Assembly: GCF_011397635.1 (NCBI RefSeq)
Contig: NC_064773.1
Span: 3,090,501-3,154,500, forward strand
DNA from: Epinephelus fuscoguttatus
Taxonomy: Eukaryota; Chordata; Actinopteri; Perciformes; Serranidae
Direction of reading: 5' to 3'
DNA: 64,000 nt
Shown: positions 24,401-39,100 of the stretch, one piece after another
Layout: each line of letters begins with the position of its first letter
Numbering within the stretch: position 1 is the first letter of the stretch
The notes under the pieces: model-generated
Told to the model about the DNA's origin: nothing
Seen by the model: the letters and a program-made list of their open reading frames with translations, nothing else
Database searches by the model: none
Translations under genes and position numbers: made by a program

Positions 24401-27400
24401 TTGATATTCAAGGCAAACACACACTAATGCATTTAAAGTGTGTGTTTTTTATTTGGTTTGACAATCCTGCTGTTGTTATAATGAAACAAAGTCGGTAAGA
24501 CTGAGACGTGACTGTGACTTTGTCTCATGTGATTTCTACTTGTTATTTATCTATCTGCTGTCTTTCTTTAATCTGTTTTTTAATCTAGTGTCTTATAAAC
24601 CTTTTGAGAACAACAAATAAGGGATAATTCCCAACAAGTTGTCCATTATCAGCGATTAATTGACTCCCTGCAGCCAATCAGAATCAAGTATTCACCCAGA
24701 CCGCGGTATAAAAAGGACATACGATGAGCAATGAGCCGCTGCTGTCCCACATAACAAAGACAACCAAAGTTAACTGTGAGCGTGAGAGCATCAATCACTT
24801 CCTGACAGGCTGACAGGTACAAAAACAGCTGATCCTGATTGGATCAGTCAAGGAGAGAAGTTCTTTGATTGGTCGGTAATGAAGACATGAACTTTGACCT
24901 GCTGGAAGTTTAGAAGCAGCAGAGTGAGAAAGAGGAAGCTGGTGTTGATGTACAACTAGAATTACCGCCTCAAAGTTGTATACCTCTGTGAACCAGTCAA
25001 GGTGGAGTCACAGTTTACATCCATGTCTGTCCAGAGAAGGGTTGAACATTAGCACCAGCCAAATGCTGGTGATATATGCTTCACTCATCAGCCAAAAAGA
25101 CAAAGTAATCTATTGAGTGGCTATTTATTTTGGAATAAACCAGCCACATTGGCAGGTGTTCAAAAAAAAAAAATTAACTTCCAACCCTGGTCCAGACTCA
25201 CATGCAGCCATGACAGTTGACATGCTTTAAATATGGATGTTGCTGCAAAGACACTACATATTCTAAAACATGGATGCTTCACACAGGTCTTCAACGTGAC
25301 AGCACCAGACCCCCAGGAAAGCACCTTGCAACAAATTCTTCGCAGTGGTCACTGCAGCAAAAAAAAAATCCCCTGTGGCTCATAAAGCATTTCCCCATAG
25401 GCCATCATTGTAAAAGAGACGTCTGTAAAACTGTTGATGGGACACCCAAAACTGCAAACAAGGCAGCAGGACAATGCACCATGCCACATCACAAAAACTG
25501 CTCAGGAATGGCCCAAGGAACTTGACAAAAAGCTCAAGGCGTCAACCCGGCCTCTAAATTTCCTAGTTCCCCATACAACTGAGCATCTGTGGGACGTGCC
25601 AATACCCCAGACTTACTGCCCATCCACGGTGGGGCCTCTATGGATTGAACATAGCTCTGGCATGTCAAGGTATGGACACAGGAAGTCTGGATGCCCTGTG
25701 GTGTCTGGTACCAGATCTTCACAGCAGATCCTTCGAGTCCTGTGGATTGCGAGATGACATACGAGCATGTCCCAAGGATGCTCGATCAGATTTGGATCTG
25801 GGGAACTTGGAGGCCAGGTCAAGGCCTTAAGCTCTTTGTCACATTCCTTGGGCCATTCCTGAGCAGTTTTTGCATTGTGGCATGACACATCGTCCTGCTG
25901 GGAGGCCACTGCCATTGGGAACTGATGTTGCCATGAGGGGGTTTGCTTGGTCCGCAGTGGTGTTCAGGTGGGGGGTGCGTGTCAAGTGGCATTGTACTGT
26001 AACAAGATGATCAATGTTATTTACTGTGGAACTTAACCTTGAAGCTGTAAAACTTTTTAGCGTATGCACTAGGCAAACAACTCAATTGGAATGACTAGGC
26101 GCCATGTTGGCATCCGGTATCTGGTTATTATTAAACTCTATGGACAGCACAGATCTACACAATCAGCACCTAAGATTAGAGTCAGTCTGCCCAAATGTCT
26201 CCCCTTCTGCTCCTGAGATATGCTGTTAAAAATGGCCAAAAAAGTTTCTTTGCATAACGTTATTCAATTTGATTCATTTGTATTTACAAAGCTCAGTATG
26301 ACAAACCACAATTTGCCTCAGAGGGCTTTAAAACATACGACATCCCTCTGTCCTTCAGACCCTTATGGCAGATAAGAAAAAATGCCCCCAAAACCTCTTT
26401 AAATGGGAACTTTGTCTTATCAGGTGGATGTTTGTGCCAAATTTGAAGATATGGAGGCATAAAAATGTCTCCCCGGCAGCACCAAAGATCTATACACTGG
26501 GTAGCAATCAGCACAATTTCACCAATTCAGTAACTCTCTGCACTTGGACTTGTGCAGCACCTTTCCAGTCACATTCACACACTGGTGGACGAGGCTACCA
26601 AACAAGGTGCCACCTGCTACTCAGCTTTTAACACACTCACACTCCGACAGAACAGCCACCGGAGGCAAATTAGGCCTCAGTATCTCGCTCAAGAATACCT
26701 TGACATGCTGGGAATCAAACTGCTGATCTTCCTATAAGCGGACAACCAGCTCTCCCTCTGACAGCTGCTGCCGTCTCCCCTTCTGTTCCTGAGTCTGTAC
26801 GGATGACGGTGTTTATCTTCCCCCTGTGCCGCCAGCAGCCGGACCTCTGCTGCAACTGGTGGCAAGCCAAACACCGTTCATCTGCGCACACTGTGATGAC
26901 ACACAGCTGGTTGAATATGAGCAAAGTTTCCCTGCTTCCCTTCACTGGTTCCTGTGCAGCAGGGTCGGTCTTTGTTTCACTGTTATAATCATTACAAAGC
27001 AAAAGCAGCATGTGTATACATTCAGTAGGCTATATCTTCAGTAGCTAGCTAGCTAACCCTACACTTTTCAGGGTTTGATTTTGGTTTTGGAACAGGGAAG
27101 AAACGTATATCTTTTTCCAACCTCTCCAGGTAACAAGTATCATTAATACACGACGTGCCCCAGGCACAACATTTAGCTCCACATCCACAAAACCAGCCTG
27201 AAAATGAAGGAGATCTGAAACGACTGCATTAGAGTCTGTGTTGCTGTCGAACCCTTGTTGGAGCTGTATGATTGGTTAGTCTCGTTCAAGGGGTAGGACC
27301 GTTCAGTCACTTAACGAACCATTTCAGCCTAACCTCTTTGAGGCCTTACCAATATATTTGCATGTATAATCATTATGTATGTTAAAGTGAGTTATCTTCA

Positions 27401-30400
27401 GGAGTAGACTTCTTTTTCCTTCTTGTCCGATATGGTAAACATACACAGCTCTCAAACTAAACATTACACGTCCGTATTGATACACCCAGGACCTAAAATC
27501 TTTCTCTCGTATCAATTTGCCTCCTACATAAAGAATAACTCCAGACACTAAAATGTAAAAATACAAAGTCATTAACATCCAGACTGTCTGCTGACATTAT
27601 CAGAGTGAGGCGGTGTTGCTGTCACACAACCTTATTATGAATTTAAATAGATAATCAGGATGTGAGTGTGTGTGTGTTTTGTGTTCAGTGACCTGCTGTT
27701 GCCTTTCTGTCTGACTCTGACTCTGCACACGGCTAAACAGATTAACATGAGGCCACATCCACCTGTCTGTCTCTCCGTCTGTCCGTCCTCCTCTGGAGGC
27801 TGGGTGAACAGGACAGTGATGAATCTGCAGGTCACTGTGTGCTTATTTAAAGCAGGTGTGTGTGTTTGTCCTGAGAGAATCAACCTCATCAGAGCTCAGC
27901 TGCTTCCTAACAAGATCATTTCCTGTAAACTACGAAATAAAACGTATTATTGTTATGTAATAGTAATAATGTAGATGTAAACAAACAAACAACGAAGGTT
28001 TCCCTCTGGGCTCTGGGTCACTGTGATAAACAGTCCTTACTATTGTCACTATTTTTTACAAACCAAATAATCAGTGGTGGTGCAATGGTGAAAATAATCA
28101 GCAGATTAATCCATAATGAAAATAATTATTAGTCAATAGTTTAAACTGAGCTCCACCTCAACATACTGCAGCAGTAAAATCCTGCTTTTATATTAATGCG
28201 TGAGTCAGAATCACCTAATGAGATCAGATATAACAGTCACAGTCTAATACTTTTAATACTTAAACTACATTTTACCAAATGCCAAATGGCCCTTTCTAGA
28301 GCCAGTGTTTGGTTTGTCCATTCTGGGCTACTGTAGAAACACGGTGGTGCAACATGGTGATAGACAAGGACCTGCTCCCTTTGTAGATATAAACGTCTCA
28401 TTATAAGGTTACAAAATCACAACAGTCTTAGGGCCCGTCCCAATATCCCCCCTTAGCCCTACCCCTACATTTGTGCGTTCCCGCGAGGGGTAGTGGTGTC
28501 TCAATTCCTTTTTGCGTGTAGGGGGCATAACGAGGGGTAGTGGGTATGAAACTAGCCCTTCGGAGCGAAGGATTTCAGATGATGACTTGCCAGCGAGGGG
28601 TAGACGTCGCCATGGCTACCACCGAGCAAGAGACGGGGGAAAAAGTTCATAGCTAACGTTACCGTTGTCAGGTTGCTTGTTAGCTAGCTAACTACCTTGT
28701 CCTATCTGGCGTCTGTCATCTGTCCTGTTCGCGAATATGCTTTTCGTAGGTGGAATCCGGGAAAATCATGAATATTAATGAGGGGATAGACGGAGATTAT
28801 CCTATCACGTTGGTTAAGTCCCTGATCCAATCCAAAAAGGCCAAAATCCGTCACGTGACTGCATCGCTCGCTCACGCTTCCCTGCCGGCTCGCGCTTCAT
28901 CGCAGGGAAGGAGACTGCGATTGTAAGGAGATTGTAATGAGATTGTAATGAATATTTATTATTAAACTAGCGTTAGTCAAACGAATTTCTCTGATTCGCG
29001 TGTGTGACCACCCCTGTAAGAGGACAGGGAGGAAGCCAGCCGCTCCTCACGGCTTGGCTCACTGTGTGGAAGCCAATATGTCCCTAGGTGGAACACATTG
29101 ATGTAATATTAATAAAAAATTTGAGAGTGCTAATTTTTTCTACCCTTCTACCCATGATTGTGATGCAGAAGTTGGACTGTGTAAGCCGTGTTCTATATAT
29201 ATCCATGATGTAGGCTACTAGTTTGACTTCAGAGTCTGATCTGACATGATATTATCCAGTTTTGCAATGCTGTGCGGGCTGATCTGATCACCTACCACAA
29301 TTCAAATAGCCTAGGTCTGAGCCCAGCACATCAGAATAATTATTCAATATATAAATAATTTCTACATAATTAAATTATAGTAATGCAAGTAATTATTCAA
29401 TATATAAATAATTTCTACATAATGGAATTATAGTAATGGCATAATTAAGAAGATGAACTATTTACAATGTAGGCCTATTAACACAGCCTAATGATCAAAC
29501 AAAAGAGCAAACAAATGAATTTCTCTTATATAGAAATATCCAAGATTACAAAGGCAAACTAATCAACATTTCTCTCTAGCCTCACAATTTCGTTACAGCT
29601 GTTTGGTGCATGAAGGCGAAGTTGACATACATGTTCATTTCTAAGTAACAGCGGCAGACTGGCTGTAGAGAAGATATGAATGAAGGAATGATGACGTAGC
29701 TCTGGCTGGGGTGCGAGTTTGACTGACAGGCTGCCTGTCCAATCCTAGCGCTTGAGGGCGGGACTTTTGCAATTTTTTCCCAGATTCCACCTACGAAAAG
29801 CATATTCGCGTCCTGTTCTGCAAAATTGTCGGACTTTTCACATTACGATAACACGCCAGCTAGTATAACTACGCTGCCTCATAATGTTAGCGGGTTAGCT
29901 AGCTAGCAGAAGTCCCCTGTCGTCTGTCGTTCATCAAACAAAGCATGATGAATGCGGCAAATGTGATAGGTAGGATGAACTCAACCGGAGACTCCATTGT
30001 AGATGCCGGTTGGAAATGTAGATGGCTCACAACTTCATGTTGAAAATAGTTACGTATGCGTGAACGTAACCGACGTGATGACGTAGTGAGTAGTGTCCCA
30101 ATTCCTAGGGAAAGATTTCAACCCGTACCCCTTGTTGCTTCATTTCAAGGGCTAAGGGGTAGTGGGCAAGGGGGGGTATTGGGATTGGGCCTTTCAGGTG
30201 ATTATACACTAAAGAAAACATACTTATTATATTATATTCCATATCTGCCAATATATCCCCTTGAATCCTGCAAACTGGACCTTATTAAATCTAAAAATAT
30301 TTTTAATGCAGAGAGGTGAGTGAAGCAGAGGGAGACAGAAGCTCCTGGCTGGGCAGGGACACACCAACGGCCCCCCTGATGTCCTGGAGCTCCAGAAGCT

Positions 30401-30424
30401 CTGCCTCATTACAGTTAATTAGTT

Positions 30425-30462
<38 letters not shown>

Positions 30463-32566
30463 GTAGTCATTCCTCACTGATTACATTAAGTATTTTTCCC
30501 CTGAAGAAACACATGCTTTCATAAATTAATAATTCTCGGTGCTGACCTTTTCAGCTGATTTGTTGTGTTTGTATTTTTATACTAATGAGATCCACATGTG
30601 GACACAGTGTCCTCCACACTGAGGACATCTCCCTTAAATGAGTCTGGGGTCAGAGTTCATTGTTAATATTAAAACGGTGGGTAAAGTCAGAGGTGCAGAG
30701 TGTCAGCGGCGCCCTCTGGTTACCCGTCGCTCCTGTCATTTACATTTATCACATAATTAAGTCATAAACGAGGAAATTACTTGGCGAGTAATTGGCTGAG
30801 TGAAGCCGCCCACCTGCCTTCATCTCCTCTCTTCCTTCCTCTCTGTCACACTGTGTTCACGTCGCTCTCTCGTTCCTATTCACCAGTTCACAGCTGAGAA
30901 CAGACTTTAAACGACAGGAAGGAAGAGACTCAAATGAATCTGATGTACAGAAGTGAGGTTTCTGCTGCTGATGAGAGAAGACGCAACTTTATTCATCCTG
31001 AGGGAAATTGCTGTGCAGCAGTGCTCAGGAAATAAAAGTGCAGGGGTTGATAACGTTATTGATCAGAACATCAATGATCTTAAATCTCACTTCTTTTATG
31101 TGTTGAGTTTGATCTTAAACTAAAGTCTCAGTATGAGACAGCATTTGTTCATTTTAAACTTCTTTCATTAGTATTATGATAATTTAACCATCACATTTTA
31201 GGTTAACACAAAATTATTATTATATAATTATCTAACAGTTCATTAGCTTCATCTTCTCAGGGGTGAATATTTGTGTCTTTCCTTTATTCTCTGTGACTGT
31301 AAACTGAATATATTTGTCTTTTAGATCAGCATGTTGTCATTTTGTTTTCATTTTTTTTACCCCTATGAGCAGCATCTTCATTTCCTTTGTGTGTTGTAAA
31401 ATAAAACAGACTATATCCAGTATGTAATGCAGAAGCAAGACGAGCTGAATGCTTTTAATTAGGACTCTCAAATGATTAATTTTTCAAATCACGATTAATT
31501 GCTGAATTTCAAAAGTTAATCCTGATTTATCGCATTTTAAAAATTTCATTATTTTACATTTCAGATTGGCTTCACTATAACTCGCAGCATTCACAGACAA
31601 ACACTTGTCTTTATCTGAACACATTTTCTCCACAAATATGTTTTTAGCAAAAGCCTATTTACATTGTATGAATTAGCCTAGCAGCTAGCAGACTTTTCCT
31701 CTACTCATATGAAACCAGGGGCAACAGCAACATTTAACAAAGGTAACGTTACAAAATTCAGCTCCATTACAGCTCACAAGGTTCACTAACAAAACAACTG
31801 TCTTATACTAAACACGTTTTCCAAACAAATATAATATGCTAACGTTATTAGCACAAGCCTATGGCATTCTACATTGTATAAATTAGCCTAGCGACTAGCA
31901 GACTTTTCCTGTGCTCATATGAAGCCAGGACAAATCACACACAAGGCTTAAAATGCAGGTCTGCAGTCAGTTTCCACTTCCAGCTTCATCCACAGGTCTG
32001 TTCTGTGAAATTAAAGTAAATCAAAGCTTTGTCTCCACTGAGGGAAATGGTTTCAGCTTACAGAAATAAACAGGAGGTCTGCGGCACTGTGACGTTTCAT
32101 TTCTGGGGAGGTCAGGCTACTACTGCGTAGGTTTCTGTTGTCTTGCTGCAGAAGCAGCTACAAGCTACACCAAAGCATCAGCTGCTTTTAAAATGCTTTT
32201 CTTTTTGGAGGATGCTCCTGCAGGTAGGTGGTTGTCAGGGAGGTTATCGCACCGCAGTGTGAAAGCAGCGTCAGTCACATAAACAGCTCTGTAGGAATGT
32301 TGTCTTTTTCAAAATAAGGGCAAGAACCAGAATATTAGGTGCATGTAAACATAATCATTGACGCAAATTATGTCCATAACTACCAAAATAAGACGAACAT
32401 GAAACGCTCTTTCCCAGTTTTTAAAATGACTTTGCAGTGATTCATGTTTGGAGTTTTAATGTCACCCTGAGAGATTCAAACGAGACAAAATACAAACAGA
32501 AACCATTTGTTTTCACACCTACTGAATCCGTGAACACGGTGCTTCATTTACTGTGTGTGTGCGTGA

Positions 32567-32606
<40 letters not shown>

Positions 32607-35600
32607 GTTTGATCTGTTTCTCACATTTTAATTAAAGCAGCAGATTTGCGTAGTTATCTGATCAGAAACACCGGCTTATCCGTTCCTGTTTAGAGACCAC
32701 ACACACACACACACTGCAGCAGTCGTGTGTGAAAACTCTGGTGGTCCATTTATTTTTTCTTCCAGCTATTTTTCTCTGTTCTCGTCTCCACAGTTCATTT
32801 TTGTTTGGACAAAAATGAAACGAACTCCTGACCCCAATAACAAAAGACGGTTCAGGAGATGTGTGTATGACTGTGTGTGTGTATGACTGTGTGTGTGTAT
32901 GACTGTGTGTGTATTACCATGCATGTGTGTGTGTCCACCACAATAACTCTCTGGGAGGTTATCACACTGATGTGTTGACGTGTCTCGTCTGCTCAGATCC
33001 ACCCGTCCATAAAGGGACATTCTGGCGATTCGCTCTTTATTAAAAGACTTAATTTGTTTTTTAATCATGATTAATTAAAATCTCACCACCATCTCTTTAT
33101 ACTGCTGCACTCAGGTAGTTATGTGTTTTTATTATGGCTTCCAAACAGCTCCCAAACGTCATACAAACAGCTTTGGAGACAATTATTTTACACCTCAGTT
33201 CATTTTCTCATCAGAGTGACGCAGGAACTGGAAACTGTTCTCTGAAGAACTCATCTGGCTGTTTTTACCACATTCACTCCAGCTGCTGATGTTTACTGTA
33301 ATGTGACTTACGTTCGATCTAACAGAGCTTTCTTTTGGCATTAAATATAACTACATCCTCAACTCCATCATGCAGAGAAACTTTGTGGGATGATGTTATA
33401 TTTCATGTCAAAAGAAGCTCTATTAGATCAAACATAACTCAGATCATTCAGGGTGAATATAGTAAAAACAGCAAAAAAAAATTGGGGGATTTGTTTTAAG
33501 TCAGTCATTACAACTGTTTTAGCCTCAAAATGTCAAATATCTTTCTTGAGCAAAATGGAGGACATTTCCTTAATTAAAAAAACAAAGAGTAACCTAATCG
33601 CCTGAATAAATTTGAATTTTGGTGCCACAATCACCGCAGGAATTGCTGCAAAAAACAACCTGCACAGTTTGTATCTGAGCTCGCCCCGAGAGTTTCTGCG
33701 CAAGACCCGTTAAAAGTCAGCATTTCCTCTTTGAATTTTACTTTTAGACATTGAAACATTGATTACAAGCTAAAGCCAATTTAAGTCTTTTCAATGCAGT
33801 AATAGACATTTGAGGCGACAGGGCGGGGCAGTGGTCAGCACGGTGTAGAAAGCTCTAACACCAGGATATTTGCGAGAACCTGGCCCCATTCAAGCCTCGG
33901 GGAATGTTATGAAGTTACGGCCGGCCTGAGCCTAGTGGGTCAGATCGGGCCCAGTCGGGTTTGGGCAGAAAATCAAAGCTGTAGGCACAATCGTCACTGG
34001 AAATGCAGCGATGTCTCACTAATAAACCACCAGTGCTTTTGTTTCCTGGTCTTGAACTGTGGTCTGAAGCTTGACACCACCCACTGGTTTGTGGACTCCT
34101 GTTTTGCAGCCTTAAAGGATAACTTTGGTATTTTTCAACCTGTTATCCTTTAAGTCTGGCATTTCGGCCTTCGCCATATTGGAATTTTGATCATATTGGA
34201 CGGGAGGGTTGAGCTGCGAAGAAGCGAGGGGCGGATCTGACCCATAGACTGGACTCGCTCTTGTAGCCAGCCTCAGGTGGCCATTAGAGGAACTGCAGTT
34301 TTTGGCACTTGAGGTCACCGCTTGTATGATACTGTGAAATGTACAAATTAAATGTACCCGGGGTTTTTGCAACATAAATTGCGAACATTTTCCTCTGGTG
34401 ACTGGGCTGAATATAGTATTGTTATTCAGAGACAGAGCAACTTGCTAAAACAGAGGACAGCATCTTAATAATCCTCTTTTCATTATCACATTTAAAATAA
34501 AAATGTCTTAATTAGTTGTATTGTTTTTTACTTTTACTTATTTTTCTTAAATCAATTTTATTTTACTGTTTTTTTCTTTTCTTCTGTTTTTCCTATTTTT
34601 TTTAAATTTATTTTTAAAATTATTTTATTTTATAGGTTTATTTTAGTTTTCTCATTATTTTATTTTCTTCAGTTTATTATTATTAATTTAATAATAGAAA
34701 AAATGAAAATAAAAATCCTCTTTTTATTGTTTTCTCTTCTAAGTTAAATATCACACCTGTTGCAGACCTCAGGTTTTACAGTTAAAAAAAAAAAAAAATA
34801 GTGACAGAAATGATGGACAACTCCACTAAATCAAGACACAAGCTGTAAAAGCCGCACTGACATCAGAACATGGAGTACAAACACATAGAGACAGTTAGTG
34901 TGTGTGAAAGCCGAGCTGCTGTTGATCTGAATGTCATGTCAGTCATCTGGTCCACAGGCGGCTCCATTAACTAATCGCCCCCTATAGACACAACACCAAT
35001 TAACTCCAGGTCTGTATTTCTCTCCATCCATCAGCTGTTGTACAGACACAACGTCCTGCAATTAACTCTCCCCGTCTGTCTGTCTGTCTGTCTGTTTGTT
35101 GCTCTTATGAGTCGAAGGAAAAAGGTTGCAGAGCTCATGAAGAAGAAGGAAAATTACGTTTCCATTTCCTGAGTCTTTCATGGTGGTTAGTATTTCTGAC
35201 AACTATCATGACCTTACGTTCATAATGGATTCAACGATGGTGACAGAAGTACGCAGATCTTTTACTTAAAGTTCAGTGGAATATAGAGGGATATATTGGC
35301 AGAGATGAAAATAATATATGTTTTCTTTAGCGTATAATCACTTGAAAATAAGAAAAGGTAGTACTTTCACTTATTTATTTCACATCACATGTCTGACGTG
35401 AACCAGTTTTAATCAGCTGGTGTGTTTGTTTTAGAGAGACAGAGACCTCTGTGGATAATTCAGCTCCTGGTTTAAACCTCCTGAATGATGAACACTGAAG
35501 GAATTGTAACCAGGAGAAGTTTCAGCTGGTTGTGATCTGCAATCCTCACCACTAGATGCCACTAAAACCTCCTAAATCTGAGACACTGGACCTTTAAGAA

Positions 35601-36082
35601 AGACACCTGGCAAAGAGAACAGCATGAATATATTATCACAGAGAAAAGAGTCGCAGGTTATTATAGTTTTTTCCATTAGTGAATGAATTCTAACTGGGAG
35701 AAGTTTCAGCTGGTTGCATTTTGTAGTCATCACCGCAAGATGCCATTAAATCTCCCTAAATCCTGCACACTGTTCCTTTGAGTACAGTATAAGTGGATTT
35801 ATATCAGAGTTTTGAGACAAATATAAGATTGTAATAACTGTATTTACAGCTTGTTTGCAGACATACACATTTCAGTAATGACCTCAATATAAACAATATA
35901 TCCACATCTTTATCCTCTTTGCTTTGTCCTTTTGCCAACACGTTATTGCTGTTTTCATTCTTAAAAAAAGAGGCGGAGCTTTAAAGGTCATTAGTTTTAG
36001 ATGAAAGATGACAGAGTCAGACCTCCATCCTGATATCCAACCTCTCTATCAGACATTGAGGGATTTCTGAATGAAGCGTGAC

Positions 36083-36113
<31 letters not shown>

Positions 36114-39100
36114 CGCCTCTCTACACATCATCTCTGTTGCGGTTGCCGTGGCGACTGAGCGGCATCGATGACGCGCCGTCTCTCCCCTCTATATTTACTC
36201 TGTTGCTGTAGCGACGACCCAGACGTGCACTGAAGAAGAGGAAGATTAGAGGAGGGAGACGTCCTGTGGACCAACAAGACGGACGGACGGACGGACACTG
36301 TGGTTGTTTGTCCTGGTGTTATTGTTTTGTTTTTCAGCTCAGGAAACACCCATCTCCTCTGCTTTGCCTACGCTACATGGCCAAAAGTATGTGGACGCCT
36401 GAGTATTACACCCTCATGTGACAGTCGAACATGTGATTCTGAGATTATTTACATTAACATGCAGCTCTAACAGCCTCCAGTCCTCTGGCTTCAAACCTTC
36501 CACCAGATTTTGCAACCTGGCTGCAGAGATTCACTCCCACTGAGACACAAGAGTGTTTGTGAGCATTCAGAGACGATGAAATAAAATCTGTAAAGTCATG
36601 TTTGAGTGCTTATCAGATGCTTCAACGCTGCACAACAGTTTGTAATACTCTGAGACAGGATTAACAACTCTGGAAGTTGCAATTATTTGATTTTCTGTTG
36701 CAATGATTGTGAGATAAAAAGTAGAAACGCAGCATTAAAGATATAATCTACCAAGAATGTGTGCCTTCACATATTTAGTCAATGCAGCTCCTTAAAGGAT
36801 GATGTTGCATTGAGGCAAAAGTTGAGTCAGGTTCAATCTATTTTGCTGTACAGTCAATTTGCTAATGACGGCCTGAACAAGATCCCTGTATATATTCTGG
36901 GATTTGTCATTAAAATCTGGGCCCATTTGCCAGGAAATATTTTATGGTCTTTCCTATTACTGTTAACTTGTGGCTTATGTTTTTATTGTTTTATGCTTGG
37001 TTGTTTGATTGCCTTTGTTTTTATTGATTGCATGTTTTTATGGCCTCCTTTGTGACTCTTATTTTTGTGACCAAACAAATTTATTATCTTTATTATTTAC
37101 TGTCGTAAATGTACTACCATCTTAAACTGCTGTTACTACAGAAATATAACCAGATAAAATTCACCTGTGGGCGTTACTTTTGATGCTAAAATGGCAGTTT
37201 ACAGTTCAGGAGTGTGTCAAATCATTTTCTAGATGGACTGGGGGAAAAAAAGTGCAGAATCTGTGAACAATGCAGACAAGAAGCTTAAATAAATGCCACT
37301 AAATGTCTACATACGATGCTCCCAATCCTCAAAACACTGAAATAACACAACAAAATGACTGCATGAAGGTCGATATTCTTCCCCGTCCTTCACACACTGT
37401 ATAAAAAGACACCATACACTTCCATTACACAACTAGAATAAGAGGATATCCTGGAAAACAGAGGATCAAGTGATTCTAACAGGCTGGTGTGTTTATTTCC
37501 CTACTTAAAATATTGTACGACTTTTATTGTTGTTCAGCCACTAAATTTCATTGTTCAAACTAATCAATATGATGGATTAACATTTACAAACAAACAAGCA
37601 AATTACATATGTTCACTTTAATCCATTAATGCATTGTTCACTTTTTTATCCACTGCTCATTATTAATATTATTATTGTTAGTATTTATTGCTGTTTCTTG
37701 TATCTTTTGTACTTTTTTTCTGCATGCCTAGTTTTTTAAGTTTTTAAATAATGAAATCTTTAATTTGACTCTTCCCCCTTGACTGCTGTAACACTGGAAT
37801 TTCTCAATTGTGGGATTAATAAAGGTGTATCTTATCTTATCTTATCTTATCTTATCTTATCTTATCTTATCTTATCTTACATGTACACAATTCCAGGAAA
37901 TAAGAGAAGTACTGCACATGTTTTAATACAAGCTGTCCTCAGATACCAAGATCTGCACTAAGATCTGGAACGAACACTGCTTTCGAACCTCAACTATGTA
38001 GACGTACCTGCAACCACTGATTTCAATTTTAATTACTCACTCCACTACAGTCCGCTGCTCTGCATTGTCTCTGCAGCTGCCTATTTTTTGTTGTTTTGCC
38101 TCTCCTGATTGTTTCTGTCTTTATTCTGTATTGTAATGTGTTTTTGTTGCAGAACAGGAACCTGCTGAAAACCAGTTTTTAACTGAGTCAGGCCAGTTTT
38201 AACTGTAACACGCAATGTTACCTTTAATTCCTTTCCTGCATAAATAAAATGAAATGAAATGAAGATGAGTACGATTATTACTTTGACAGTTTTACCTTAC
38301 TTTTTACACTGATAGGAGTTTGTAAAGAATGATGCAGTTCTCATCTGCTCCAACAGTTGTGGCACACTTAAACTTTGATGGTGAAACAAGTAACGTTAGC
38401 AAAAAATTAACACTGCTTCGCTAACGTAGCTAACATTAGAGGGCTACAGGGCTGCACTGGTCCTACAGATTCACTCAATCAATGTTAGCGTGAAATATAA
38501 TGGTAATCATTCGGTTGGCATCACAAACGAAACACGTCCAAGTTGTCGATGTTTTGGTTTAATGAGTGACTGTATTAACTGGTGACTCAGCCGAATGGAT
38601 CGTGTTGCTTGTAGTGACGGCAGCTGTTGAAAAAGGCGCCACCGCTAGATGGCAGAAAACACAAAGCAGTTGCCAGATTTATCGATGTGTTTCTGGCAAG
38701 TAATTAGGGATGTCCCACAATGATCACGTTATTTGCACAAAATTGGAATCGGTAATAAAAGATCGGAGGAATCAAAACAACAAAAATGGCCAGGTTTTTC
38801 ATCTATGTTGTTCACTGTTGACTCTGCTCTCCAATGTATTGTAACCAAGCGTCCTGGGTTCGCCTAACTGAGTGCAGCTAATTAGCAATAAATGGACAGG
38901 AGTCGAGACAACAGGTTCAGCGGCCACCGCTTCTCTCTTTATTCCGAGCAACACAGCCACACCTAACGGCGGAACCTCGCCTACCACAGCCCTACGGCAC
39001 CTCTGGAGGGACAATTTGTTTACAATTCAGAATGTGTTTACATTTTGTGCTGCTGAGCCACCGATAAGCTTTTTGGATACTATTTAAATAAAAAACAAAC

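Larger units (their letters stand above)
31458..33090. mobile_element. possible non-autonomous element with ATTAATT-rich ends
   Basis: AATCACGATTAATTGCTG at the left and AATCATGATTAATTAAAA at the right. The interior has two direct copies of about 190 bp (31590-31735 and 31785-31930) sharing TTAGCCTAGCxxCTAGCAGA and CTTTTCCTxTxCTCATATGA, plus CA runs at 32575-32604. Boundaries are uncertain. Confidence 0.35.

Noticed and set aside
36759..37055. 98-codon hydrophobic open frame on the plus strand in kcnmb4 intron 2
   Set aside because: No recognisable family, no splice or promoter support, T-rich composition makes hydrophobic frames likely by chance.
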